A DNA stretch of 64,000 nt from Cupriavidus pauculus. GTDB lineage: Bacteria; Pseudomonadota; Gammaproteobacteria; Burkholderiales; Burkholderiaceae. Below the pieces are notes generated by a model, which did not search any database, was not told the origin of the DNA, and saw only the letters and a list, made by a program, of their open reading frames with translations. Of this stretch, positions 26,082-34,177 are shown piece by piece (position 1 is the stretch's first letter; every line of letters starts with the position of its first letter). The stretch covers positions 1,614,501 through 1,678,500 of the forward strand of contig NZ_CP044067.1 in NCBI RefSeq assembly GCF_008693385.1, written 5' to 3'. The translations under genes and the position numbers were made by a program.

Positions 26082-26483
26082 TCATTCGGCGGTGGCCATG
26101 CCATGCGTCACGAAAAACTTCACATGCGCGTGGTCCACGCCAAACCCATCCATATCGCAGCCGGTCCGACCTACATCCCTGAACGTCCGATCGAGCATGC
26201 GGCGGACTTCCCCGGCGGCATCCGTCAACCGCTCGACGATCACCGGATCGAGCTCGGAGAGATTGCTCGGGTGGTGCGCCCTGGTGACCAGCACCGCGAA
26301 GCCGGGGGTGTATGGATAGATAGAGAGGAACGCGACATGATGCGCGTCCTCCCAGATGGTGTGGCAGGGCGCCGCCCCGCGAACCACCTGGCAGAAGATG
26401 CAATCTTGGTTCGATGTGTGGTTCGATGTGTGGTTCGATGTGTGGTTCGATGTGTGGTTCGATGCGTGTTTCGACTCGTCCAT
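26082..26483 (-). CDS. HIT family protein with SNHT repeats, C-terminally short
   Basis: 133 residues. Residues 8-25 are a repetitive hydrophilic arm (about five Ser-Asn-His-Thr units) coded by a 12-bp tandem repeat. The HIT domain follows: CIFCQVV, AFLSIYPYTPGF, TRAHHPSNL. The active-site stretch is VDHAHVKFF, in which the third His of HxHxH is Lys122. The protein stops about 30 residues earlier than its paralogue at 30082, losing the C-terminal helix region. Start at 26483 has an AGGAG site. HIT proteins hydrolyse nucleotide conjugates; activity here is uncertain. Confidence 0.8.
   Translation of the reverse strand: MDESKHASNHTSNHTSNHTSNHTSNQDCIFCQVVRGAAPCHTIWEDAHHVAFLSIYPYTPGFAVLVTRAHHPSNLSELDPVIVERLTDAAGEVRRMLDRTFRDVGRTGCDMDGFGVDHAHVKFFVTHGMATAE
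26408..26467. repeat. 12-bp tandem repeat, five copies, in coding sequence
   Basis: GGTTCGATGTGT repeats four times perfectly and a fifth time with one change. It is in frame with the minus-strand HIT gene and encodes the His-rich arm. Whole-unit slippage would add or remove four residues without frameshift. Confidence 0.95.
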
Positions 26484-26721
26484 GGCCTGGTCTCCTCCGC
26501 GGCAACGCGCGGCGTGTACGGGTGTACGGAGACCAAGGTTCACACGGTGCAAAAGCCCGAACAATCGGCGTTTCGTGAATCTGGCCGAAGCCGAGGCCAT
26601 TGGCGTCCGCGCCGAGGCTTGGAAAGGCGCCACTCAGAAAGCGGCACTGGTCCGTGGGGGATGTCGATGCTAGCAGCGCTGCGCAAAGTCGGTCGCGCCC
26701 GTAATCAGTCGTGAATCCGGG

Positions 26722-27567
26722 CTAGGTGCCCACCTTCGGCATCCTCGGCACGAAACACCCCTGTTCGATTTCGCCGCCCTTTGCCATCAGGATCGTCGCC
26801 TCGGGGATTTCTTCCCAGACGCCCTGCACGTCGATCAACGGTTCCGAGAGCACGAGGAACGCATCGTCGCCGGCGGCGATGATGCGGGGGTCTTCGGGAT
26901 AGAGGGCGCGAAGCTGGCGGAAGGACGTGCTGTGGAACAGCGAGCGCGATTCGTTCTCGCTCGAGTAGCGGACGGCCACGATCTGCTGGCCGTCGGTGAC
27001 GCACACGGTCATATTCAGCGGGAACTGGACGTCGTAGCGCTGGCCCACCTCTTCGATAAAGCCGGCCATCTGTTCCAGCGCGCTGCGCGGGTCGCGCTCG
27101 AGGCCGAAGGTCAGCGCGAGGAAGAACATGATCTCGGAGTCAGTCGAACCTTCGATCCAGCGGAACAGATGCGGGGCCACGGCCATCATCAGGTCGCGGC
27201 GGAGCAGCGGGAACTCGCGGATCAGGCCGTTGTGGACGAATAGCCAGCGGCCGAAGCGGAACGGGTGGCAGTTGGTTTCCTGCGTCGGCGTCCCCGTGGC
27301 CGCGCGCACATGCGCGACAAACAGCGGCGCCCTGACGGCACGCGCCGTCTCGCGCAGGTTCGTATCGCTCCACGCGGGATGCAGGCAGCGATAGCGGAAC
27401 GGCAGTTCCGAATGCCGGCCATACCAGCCGACGCCGAATCCGTCGCCATTGGTAGTGGTATGGCCGAGCCTCGCATTGAGGCTCTGGTCGATCAGGGAAT
27501 GTTCCGGCTGAAACAAGACCGCTTCGAGCGGGACGGAACGGCCGGAATAGGCCAGCCAACGGCACAT
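26722..27567 (-). CDS. Class II glutamine amidotransferase
   Basis: 281 residues. N-terminal nucleophile MCRWLAYSG: Cys2 becomes Cys1 of the Ntn hydrolase after Met removal. The domain continues with LGHTTTNGDGFGVGWYG, FVAHVRAATGTPTQETNCHPF and FVHNGLIREF. These match the YafJ/EgtC-like stand-alone glutaminase family that hydrolyses gamma-glutamyl amides. The true start at 27567 is fixed by the catalytic Cys; longer in-frame reading gives no family similarity. Divergent from the AhpD-peroxiredoxin operon. Confidence 0.92.
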   Translation of the reverse strand: MCRWLAYSGRSVPLEAVLFQPEHSLIDQSLNARLGHTTTNGDGFGVGWYGRHSELPFRYRCLHPAWSDTNLRETARAVRAPLFVAHVRAATGTPTQETNCHPFRFGRWLFVHNGLIREFPLLRRDLMMAVAPHLFRWIEGSTDSEIMFFLALTFGLERDPRSALEQMAGFIEEVGQRYDVQFPLNMTVCVTDGQQIVAVRYSSENESRSLFHSTSFRQLRALYPEDPRIIAAGDDAFLVLSEPLIDVQGVWEEIPEATILMAKGGEIEQGCFVPRMPKVGT

Positions 27568-27689
27568 GGGGGCGTCTCCTGGATTTGGGGGCTTCATTGC
27601 AGGATAGCAATTGTGCCGAAGATTGTGATGCAAACGGTGCGCCCCACTCGATACGGCGACCATGCACTCGCTCCCGATGGCGAGTCATT

Positions 27690-27708
27690 TCATTCCTCAC
27701 AAGAATGA
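27690..27708. promoter_or_regulatory. Palindrome TCATTC-N7-GAATGA, candidate operator
   Basis: Perfect 6+6 inverted repeat in the 253-bp divergent region, 113 bp upstream of the AhpD-like gene. The T-N11-A geometry resembles a LysR half-site, but no regulator gene is adjacent, so a trans-encoded factor would be needed. Confidence 0.4.
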
Positions 27709-27820
27709 ATGATATGACCGATCCCCGTCTGAATCTCCGTTCAGGAATCAACGATAGTTCAGTCACCCCAACGGACGCGCTCCACCACACAGCGTCCTTA
27801 ACCTGAACTGGAGTCACATC

Positions 27821-28360
27821 ATGAACAAGATCAACGTACCCACGCGTGAAGACGTTTCCCCCGCCAACCAGGCCATCTTCGACAAGCTGAAGAGCAGCCT
27901 CGGCATGGTGCCCAACCTCTACGCCACGCTCGCCCTTTCGGAGCACGCGCTCGGCAACTACCTCGCCTTCCAGAACGGCAAGAGCTCGATCACCGGCAAG
28001 GCCCGCGAGGTCGTCAACCTCGTCGTCAGTCAGGTCAACAGCTGCGAGTACTGCCTGGCCGCGCATACGGTCATCGGCAAGATGAACGGCTTCACCGACG
28101 AGCAGGTGCTCGAGGTCCGCGGCGGCACGGCCGGCTTCGATGCGAAGCTCGATGCGCTGGCACGCCTGACGCGCAATATCGCCCTCAACCGCGGCCACGC
28201 CGATCAGGCCCTCGTCGATGCATTCTTCGCGGCGGGCTGGACCCAGGCTAACCTCGTCGATGCGATCGTCGTCATCGGCGACAAGACGGTGACCAACTAC
28301 CTGCATGCCACCACGCAGGTACCGGTGGACTTCCCCACGGCGCCGAAGCTGCCGGCCTGA
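27821..28360 (+). CDS. AhpD-like alkylhydroperoxidase / carboxymuconolactone decarboxylase family
   Basis: 179 residues. The redox motif Cys75-x2-Cys78-x3-His82 in NSCEYCLAAHT is that of AhpD-like peroxidases. YATLALSEHALGNYLAFQNG and KAREVVNLVVSQVN precede it as usual. Probably a thiol peroxidase that removes organic hydroperoxides. First gene of a three-gene operon (27-bp and 15-bp gaps) with a peroxiredoxin and an SDR. Confidence 0.92.
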   Translation: MNKINVPTREDVSPANQAIFDKLKSSLGMVPNLYATLALSEHALGNYLAFQNGKSSITGKAREVVNLVVSQVNSCEYCLAAHTVIGKMNGFTDEQVLEVRGGTAGFDAKLDALARLTRNIALNRGHADQALVDAFFAAGWTQANLVDAIVVIGDKTVTNYLHATTQVPVDFPTAPKLPA

Positions 28361-28387
28361 GTCACACGCCCCCACGGAGGATCCATC

Positions 28388-29062
28388 ATGACGCTGCAAG
28401 CCAGACTCGACGCATTCAAGGCCGACTTCAAGGGCGGAAAGCCGCCCTACAACGCTCCGCCCGAGATTCATCCGATCATGGAACGGGCCACCGCCGCGCT
28501 GTTCGCGAGCGGGCAGGCCGAGCGCGCGATCCATGCCGGGGACCGCGCACCGGCATTCGTGCTGCAGGACCAGAACGACCGGACAGTGTCGTCGGCCGAG
28601 TTGCTGGCACAAGGTCCGCTGATCGTCACGTTCTATCGTGGCGTCTGGTGTCCCTACTGCAATATCGAACTGCAGGCGCTGAACGAGTTGCTACCGCAGT
28701 TCCGCGCGCTGGGCGCGAACATCGTCGCCATCTCGCCGCAGAAGCCCGTGAACAGCCGCAAGTCGGTTCGCCAGAACCAGCTGGATTTTCCGGTGCTCAG
28801 CGACGTGCGCGGAGAAACGGGCGCGGCGTTCGGCCTGCGCTTCGCATTGCCCGACTATCTGGTCGCGCTGTACCAGACACTCGGCAACGACCTGCCGGCC
28901 TTCAACGACGACCCCTCATGGACGCTGCCGATGCCGGCGCGTTATGTCATCGGACAGGATGGCGTGGTGCGGTACGCCGAGGTCAACCCCGACTACACGC
29001 ATCGCCCGGAGCCGGCCGATATGCTGCCGGTGCTCGAGCGCGCCGCCGCGGCACGGCGCTAA
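28388..29062 (+). CDS. Peroxiredoxin-like (AhpC/TSA) protein
   Basis: 224 residues with a thioredoxin fold. After an N-terminal helical extension come GDRAPAFVLQDQNDRTVSSAEL and LIVTFYRGVWCPYC, where Cys88 and Cys91 form a CPYC pair rather than the single peroxidatic Cys of classic 2-Cys enzymes. FPVLSDVRGETGAAFGL follows. Likely thiol-dependent peroxide reduction, working with the AhpD-like protein encoded just before it. Strong GGAGG site. Confidence 0.92.
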   Translation: MTLQARLDAFKADFKGGKPPYNAPPEIHPIMERATAALFASGQAERAIHAGDRAPAFVLQDQNDRTVSSAELLAQGPLIVTFYRGVWCPYCNIELQALNELLPQFRALGANIVAISPQKPVNSRKSVRQNQLDFPVLSDVRGETGAAFGLRFALPDYLVALYQTLGNDLPAFNDDPSWTLPMPARYVIGQDGVVRYAEVNPDYTHRPEPADMLPVLERAAAARR

Positions 29063-29077
29063 CCGGAGGATCACGCC

Positions 29078-29806
29078 ATGACACAACGCACGTTTCTGAT
29101 TACGGGCGCGACCAAGGGCATCGGCCGCGCGCTGACGGACCGGCTCCTGCGCGCGGGTCACCATGTGGTCGGCCTCGCGCGCGGCGAGGCCGCCGCGGGC
29201 AACAAGTTTCCGGGCGAACTCGTCACCGTGGATCTCTCCGACCGCGCCGCCACCGAGGCGGCCCTCGCGGCACTGACCGGCCGCATCGCCTTCGACGGTG
29301 TGGTCAACAACGTGGGTCTGGTGAAGCCGCAGCGTATCGGCCAGATCGATCTGGGCACGCTCGACGACGTGCTCCGGCTGAATCTTCATCCGGCCGTGCA
29401 GACCACGCAGGCGCTGCTGCCCGGAATGCGGCAGCGTGGGTGGGGACGCATCGTCAATATCTCGAGCCTGACGATCCTCGGCATGCCGGACCGCACCGCC
29501 TATGCGGCCGCCAAGGCGGCGCTGGTGAGCTTTGCGCGTTCGTGGGCACTGGAACTCGCGGACACGGGCATCACCGTGAATGCCGTCGCACCAGGTCCGA
29601 CGGAGACCGAGCTGTTCCGTGCCAACAACCCGGTCGGCAGCGCGGGGGAGAAGCGCTATCTGTCGGCAATCCCCTTGGGCCGCCTCGGCAAACCCGACGA
29701 GATCGCGGCGACGATTGCGTTTCTGCTATCGGAGGAGGCCGGCTTTATGACGGGGCAGACGCTGTACGTCGATGGCGGCGCGTCGCTTGGGCGGCTGGGG
29801 TTCTGA
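29078..29806 (+). CDS. SDR family oxidoreductase
   Basis: 242 residues with the full classical SDR set: FLITGATKGIGRALTDR at the N-terminus, VVNNVGLVKP, IVNISSLTILG, and catalytic Tyr-x3-Lys in AYAAAKAALVSF. It ends TLYVDGGASLGRLGF. Third gene of the AhpD-peroxiredoxin operon, with a GGAGG site 15 bp after the previous stop. Perhaps reduces carbonyls that result from lipid peroxidation; inference from context only. Confidence 0.92.
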   Translation: MTQRTFLITGATKGIGRALTDRLLRAGHHVVGLARGEAAAGNKFPGELVTVDLSDRAATEAALAALTGRIAFDGVVNNVGLVKPQRIGQIDLGTLDDVLRLNLHPAVQTTQALLPGMRQRGWGRIVNISSLTILGMPDRTAYAAAKAALVSFARSWALELADTGITVNAVAPGPTETELFRANNPVGSAGEKRYLSAIPLGRLGKPDEIAATIAFLLSEEAGFMTGQTLYVDGGASLGRLGF

Positions 29807-30081
29807 TTGGTTGCAAACGGAGGTGCCAAGAGGCCGCGCCCCGGGGTCGCGGGCCGCGACGCTGGTCTCCGCCAAACCGTCACGTCGCCGTTCTCTTGAA
29901 TATTGCCGATTTCGTTTCTTTGTCGTGATCGCCCCATATACTGGGCTCGCGTACCTCTTTGGTTTGCTTCCTCTGTTCGTGGACGTATCACCGCGCTTCG
30001 GGACAATTGTTCTCGCTAAGGCGGTGCTTATATGGCGAACCGAAGTGGGGACATTGCAACCAGATTCGCGGCGGAGGACAA

Positions 30082-30564
30082 ATGATCGGTGGTGCGACTG
30101 ACAACTGCATATTCTGCCAAATTGTGGCTGGCATGTCGCCTTGCCATTCGATCTGGGAGGACGAACGTCACCTCGCGTTTCTTTCCATCTATCCGAATAC
30201 GCCGGGCTTTACCGTCGTTGTCACCAAAGCCCACCATCCAAGCTATCTCTTCGACCTCGAGCCCGCCACGCTTCAGCGTCTGACGCTGGCCGCGAGAGAA
30301 GTAGGCCGATTGCTGGACAGATCCCTGGACGGGGTCGGGCGAACGGGTGCCATCATGGAAGGCTTTGGTGTGGACCACGCGCATATCAAGCTGTTTCCGA
30401 TGCACGGCACGCGTGGGCCCTGGCGGCCGATCAAGTCGAGTGTGGACAAATACTTCGAGACGTACGAAGGCTATCTCTCATCGCACGACGGCCGGCGCGG
30501 CGATGATCGGGAGCTGGCGGAGATGGCCGCGCACATCAGAAGCCGTAACAGCCGACAGCGCTAG
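30082..30564 (+). CDS. HIT family protein
   Basis: 160 residues, paralogue of the protein at 26082-26483: CIFCQIVAGMSPCHSIWED, FLSIYPNTPGFTVVVTKAHHPS, GFGVDHAHIKLF. The active-site series is His99-x-His101-x-Lys103, so the third His of the canonical HIT triad is Lys, as in the paralogue; this is therefore a subfamily trait and not a random lesion. It keeps the C-terminal region missing from the paralogue (PMHGTRGPWRPIKSSVDKY in part). A GGAGG site precedes the ATG. Flanking bases are noticeably less GC-rich than the window. Confidence 0.87.
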   Translation: MIGGATDNCIFCQIVAGMSPCHSIWEDERHLAFLSIYPNTPGFTVVVTKAHHPSYLFDLEPATLQRLTLAAREVGRLLDRSLDGVGRTGAIMEGFGVDHAHIKLFPMHGTRGPWRPIKSSVDKYFETYEGYLSSHDGRRGDDRELAEMAAHIRSRNSRQR

Positions 30565-30678
30565 ACCGCCAATTCTCTTCAACCTCGCTTCGAAAAATTT
30601 GACTTCCCCTCCCGGCGCGCATCGGTCACCATGCGGCGAGGGTTGGATGAACGACGATGTCGAAAGGGAGGCGGGAAG

Positions 30679-32184
30679 ATGCTGGGCAAGATCGCGGCGA
30701 TGTACCGGTATTTCGTGTCCGTGGTGCCGTTCCGGCTGGGTCCGGCGATCGTCACCACGGTCGTGCTTGTCACGCTGTTGCTGCTTCCCGCGCCCGAGGG
30801 GCTGAAAGCCGATGCCTGGACGCTGGTGGCCATCTTCCTGACCACGATCGTGGCCATCATTCTCAAGGTAATGCCGATCGGCGTCATGGCGATGATGGCC
30901 ATCGTCATCGTCTCGCTGGCGCAGGTGACCTCCCACTCGTCGAAGGGCGCCATTGCCGACGCGTTGAGCAGTTTCTCGAGTCCGCTGATCTGGCTGATCG
31001 TCGTCGCCATCCTGATCTCGCGTGGGCTGAAGAAAACCGGCCTTGGCAATCGCATCGGCCTGATGTTCATCGCGGCGCTCGGCAAACGCACGCTTGGCAT
31101 CGGCTACGGGCTCGCGATCTGCGAACTGGTGCTGGCGCCGTTCACGCCCAGCAACACCGCGCGCGGTGGCGGCATCGTGCATCCGATCATGCGGTCGATC
31201 GCGGGCGCATTCGACTCCGATCCCGCGAAGGGAACGCAGGGGAAGGTCGGCACATACCTCGCCCTGGTCAACTATCACGCCAATCCGATCACATCAGCCA
31301 TGTTCGTGACCGCGACCGCGCCGAACCCGCTTGTCGTCGACTACGTGGCGCGCGCGAGCGGTCAGTCGCTGCATCTGACCTGGACCACGTGGGCGCTATG
31401 CATGCTGCTGCCCGGCCTGCTTTGCCTGCTGCTGATGCCGCTGGTGATCTATCTGCTGAACCCGCCCGAGCTGAAGGCCACGCCCAATGCCATCGACTAC
31501 GCGCGCGGCGAGCTGGCCCGCATGGGCCCGCTCAGCGGCAAGGAGCGCGTGATGATGGGCGTGTTCGCGTTGATGCTGCTGCTCTGGGCGAACCTGCCGG
31601 CGATGATCTTCGGCGACGCCTACACGCTGGACCCGACCGTGGTCGCATTCCTCGGCCTCTTCGCGCTGATCATCACCGGCACGATCGACTGGGACGACGT
31701 GCTGTCCGAGAAGAGCGCATGGGACACGCTGATCTGGTTCGGCGCCCTGGTGATGCTCGCGGAGCAGCTCAACAAGCTCGGCGTGATCGCATGGTTCTCG
31801 GCCGACATGCGCGACGCCATTGCCGCCAGCGGCATGGACTGGCCCGCCATCGCGAGCGTGCTCGTGCTGGCGTTCGTGTTCTCGCACTACCTGTTCGCCA
31901 GCACCACCGCGCATATCAGCGCGATGATGCTCGCCTTCCTGACCGTGGGCGTCCAGTTGATTCCGCCGCCCTATGTCCCGCCGTTCCTGCTGATGATGGC
32001 CGCCGGCTCGGCCATCATGATGACGCTGACCCACTATGCGACCGGCACCTCGCCGATCATTTTTGGGAGTGGGTATGTGACGATGGGACAGTGGTGGCGG
32101 GCCGGGGCGGTGATGTGTGTGCTGGAGTTGCTGGTGTTTGCGGTGGTGGGGGGGACGTGGTGGAAGGTGCTGGGGTTTTGGTAA
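30679..32184 (+). CDS. DASS (SLC13/CitT-type) anion transporter
   Basis: 501 residues with about 12 hydrophobic segments. APFTPSNTARGGGIVHPI is the signature of the CitT/TtdT/SodiT1 group that moves di- and tricarboxylates, often by exchange with succinate, across the inner membrane. A second loop LTHYATGTSPIIFGSGYVTMG near the end matches the symmetrical half. The last 40 codons shift to strongly G/T-rich codons (GTG, GGG, TGG). The 3' end overlaps the antisense BON-like gene by 128 bp. Confidence 0.9.
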   Translation: MLGKIAAMYRYFVSVVPFRLGPAIVTTVVLVTLLLLPAPEGLKADAWTLVAIFLTTIVAIILKVMPIGVMAMMAIVIVSLAQVTSHSSKGAIADALSSFSSPLIWLIVVAILISRGLKKTGLGNRIGLMFIAALGKRTLGIGYGLAICELVLAPFTPSNTARGGGIVHPIMRSIAGAFDSDPAKGTQGKVGTYLALVNYHANPITSAMFVTATAPNPLVVDYVARASGQSLHLTWTTWALCMLLPGLLCLLLMPLVIYLLNPPELKATPNAIDYARGELARMGPLSGKERVMMGVFALMLLLWANLPAMIFGDAYTLDPTVVAFLGLFALIITGTIDWDDVLSEKSAWDTLIWFGALVMLAEQLNKLGVIAWFSADMRDAIAASGMDWPAIASVLVLAFVFSHYLFASTTAHISAMMLAFLTVGVQLIPPPYVPPFLLMMAAGSAIMMTLTHYATGTSPIIFGSGYVTMGQWWRAGAVMCVLELLVFAVVGGTWWKVLGFW

Positions 32185-32674
32185 AGCGCTCATACGGCAC
32201 GCTTCGGGAGGGATCGCGCGTGGTCTGATCGGCCACGCGCTCGGCATCGGGCACCTCGCGCATCGCCGCCATGAATGTCGCGGTCGGAAATTTCGGGCCC
32301 ACGCAGCCCTGCACAAGGATCCACCGCTGCCAGACGGTCACCCACAATGTGCTGTCCTTCCACTCGGGCATATGGATGGTGAGCCATTGCAGACGCCGGC
32401 GCGCGGTATCGGCAATCTCCTGATCGTAGGCAAAGGCATTCGGCAACCGGCAACGGCCTTCGATCCAGCAGTGGTTGCCATGCTCGACACGATGATGCGA
32501 CTCCCGAATCCACTCGGCCTCGGTCGTGCGCGGACCGGCGGGTTCGGGGCAATTGGGGATGGCGGAGGAAATCTGAAAGAAGGGATCGTTGCCGCGGTTC
32601 TGAAGAACCTCGTCGGCATGCACGACCGCCGCGCCGGACAGCAACAGACAGAGCACCGCAACGCGAACTGGCAT
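32057..32674 (-). CDS. Secreted BON-like protein with Pro/Thr-rich tail
   Basis: 205 residues. Signal peptide MPVRVAVLCLLLSGAAVVHA, then a Cys-containing region with SSAIPNCPEPAGPRTTEAEW and HGNHCWIEGRCRLPNA. A BON-like core follows: STLWVTVWQRWILVQGCV, then EVPDAERV. BON domains bind phospholipid or membranes in the periplasm. After residue about 160 the sequence turns to a Pro/Thr/Ser-rich tail (TSPPPPQTPATPAHTS) read entirely from the antisense of the DASS gene's 3' end, so the natural stop may have been lost. BON assignment is from pattern only. Confidence 0.65.
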   Translation of the reverse strand: MPVRVAVLCLLLSGAAVVHADEVLQNRGNDPFFQISSAIPNCPEPAGPRTTEAEWIRESHHRVEHGNHCWIEGRCRLPNAFAYDQEIADTARRRLQWLTIHMPEWKDSTLWVTVWQRWILVQGCVGPKFPTATFMAAMREVPDAERVADQTTRDPSRSVPYERFTKTPAPSTTSPPPPQTPATPAHTSPPRPATTVPSSHTHSQK

Positions 32675-32819
32675 ATTGTCGCTCCCATCGTCAATCTGCG
32701 TCGCCGGGGCCACTCTCGACGTGTCGAATGGTGACGTCGCTGTATAGGCACCGACCAGGCACTGACGATAGCGCTCACGGCCGCCAGCTTCAAGTACGTA
32801 TCTCGATTGAGGCAACGCG

Positions 32820-33944
32820 TCAGCCGAGCGTCTCCGGCAGGTACTGTGCATACGTCCGATGCAACCGCGCGACCCCTTGATCCCGGGTCGCGGTGTACCC
32901 CAGCTTCTCCCGGAAGGCTTCAAGCCGCGCGCGTGACGCGCCCAGAATCTCGCTCCACGTTGCCAGGCCGATGCGAAACTGCGGCTCGGTGTGGAAATAA
33001 CCGAATACCTTTCCGCGCTGCTGCAGCGTGCAGGCCGCGTCGTCCGTCATCTCGTTGGAGACCGCAAGAAAGGTCCAGTGGGTGTTGGCCTTGTCGAATC
33101 GCTCGTCCCGGCGGACGGCCATCGCATAGCTTTCGACCTGTGCCTTGACCGCAAGATCGATACGCTGAGCGGGGCGCTTCAGTTCGACGACAAGATACTC
33201 GCGGCGAGTCGTCGCGTAAGCTGGCACCTCCCTGCCCAGCAGCAGATCGATCACGGCCTCGCTGCCATTGTCGCGAACGACCCGCGCCTGCCTTCCGCGG
33301 GCCGCCTCCGGCCGCAGCAACGCGAGGTGCTTCCTCAGCACGGTGGTCAGATTCTCGTCGCTACTGGTCAGCAGATACTCCTCGCCAAAGATCCACGTTT
33401 CGCCTTCCAGCATCCGATGCAGCTGAACACGTTCCTTCGTGGAACGTTTGCTTTCCGGCAAAAACAACAATGTCTGAAGCCCCGCGAGAAACTGGAGCCT
33501 GTCGGCAACCATCTTGCTCGCCTCGATGATCGAGGACAGCGTGGTGTACTGCAGCAGATCGACGAGCTCGGTCTGCCTGTCCTTCGGCAGGCCCAGGACC
33601 TCGGTAAGAATCTTCTTCAGCGACTCGGGGCTCTCGTCCAGCGCGGTCTTGAGCATCCGCAGCGTGAATTGCCGGTCCTTGGATTTTCCGGTGCGAAATG
33701 AGTCGAGGTACTGATGCACACTCAGCGCGCAGATGTCGAAGACCTCTCGCCGCGCTGCCTCCACCGCGTCGGATGCATCGCCAGTGAAAGGGTATGCGCC
33801 CTCCGCCTTCCACAAGCTCACCAGTTCCGACGCACTCGCGGCCTTGCGATGCCGATAGTCCGCGCGCGACGCGGCAAGTTCCTGCAAGTCCGGTGGGACG
33901 ATCTCGGGATAGGTGTCTGGGAACGGCTTCGCTGGTGGCAACAT
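32820..33944 (-). CDS. Shedu-like (DUF4263, PD-(D/E)xK) protein, possibly truncated ATPase-nuclease
   Basis: 374 residues. The C-terminal half has a PD-(D/E)xK-type core: AVIDLLLG (Asp233), YLVVELKRP (Glu254, Lys256) and QVESYAMAV (Gln269). This is the pattern of the DUF4263/Shedu nuclease domain, known from an anti-phage system. The middle (ESPESLKKILTEVLGLPKD, QLHRMLEGETWIFGEEY) recalls larger proteins in which this region follows a GHKL-type ATPase; that ATPase is absent here. Start 33944 has an AGGAG site seven bases upstream, so the short form should be translated. It is either a stand-alone Shedu or the remnant of a longer one. The family call is from memory and needs a profile search. 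Confidence 0.65.
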   Translation of the reverse strand: MLPPAKPFPDTYPEIVPPDLQELAASRADYRHRKAASASELVSLWKAEGAYPFTGDASDAVEAARREVFDICALSVHQYLDSFRTGKSKDRQFTLRMLKTALDESPESLKKILTEVLGLPKDRQTELVDLLQYTTLSSIIEASKMVADRLQFLAGLQTLLFLPESKRSTKERVQLHRMLEGETWIFGEEYLLTSSDENLTTVLRKHLALLRPEAARGRQARVVRDNGSEAVIDLLLGREVPAYATTRREYLVVELKRPAQRIDLAVKAQVESYAMAVRRDERFDKANTHWTFLAVSNEMTDDAACTLQQRGKVFGYFHTEPQFRIGLATWSEILGASRARLEAFREKLGYTATRDQGVARLHRTYAQYLPETLG

Positions 33945-34177
33945 GTGAGCACTCCTGTGGGCGTCTTGCATATGGAGTACGAGGTTCACATGTTCAGCAC
34001 TTCACAGAAATCGCTGTTTCGCGATTATTAGGGCAACGATCGCCCCGCATTGCCCTCACGTCTGCAAGGACAACGCAATGTCCGTCCGCGCGCAACGGTC
34101 CGCATCTCTGGATCGCCCGCAGTTCTGGATCCCCCGCAGTTTTGATCCCGAAGTTTTGATCCCGAAGTGTTGATTCA

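Noticed and set aside
26408..26467. CRISPR-like array
   Set aside because: The units are directly adjacent 12-mers with no spacers and lie in a coding frame.
29846..29860. Hairpin GTCGCGG-G-CCGCGAC as a terminator after the SDR operon
   Set aside because: The loop is too small and no T-run follows on either strand.
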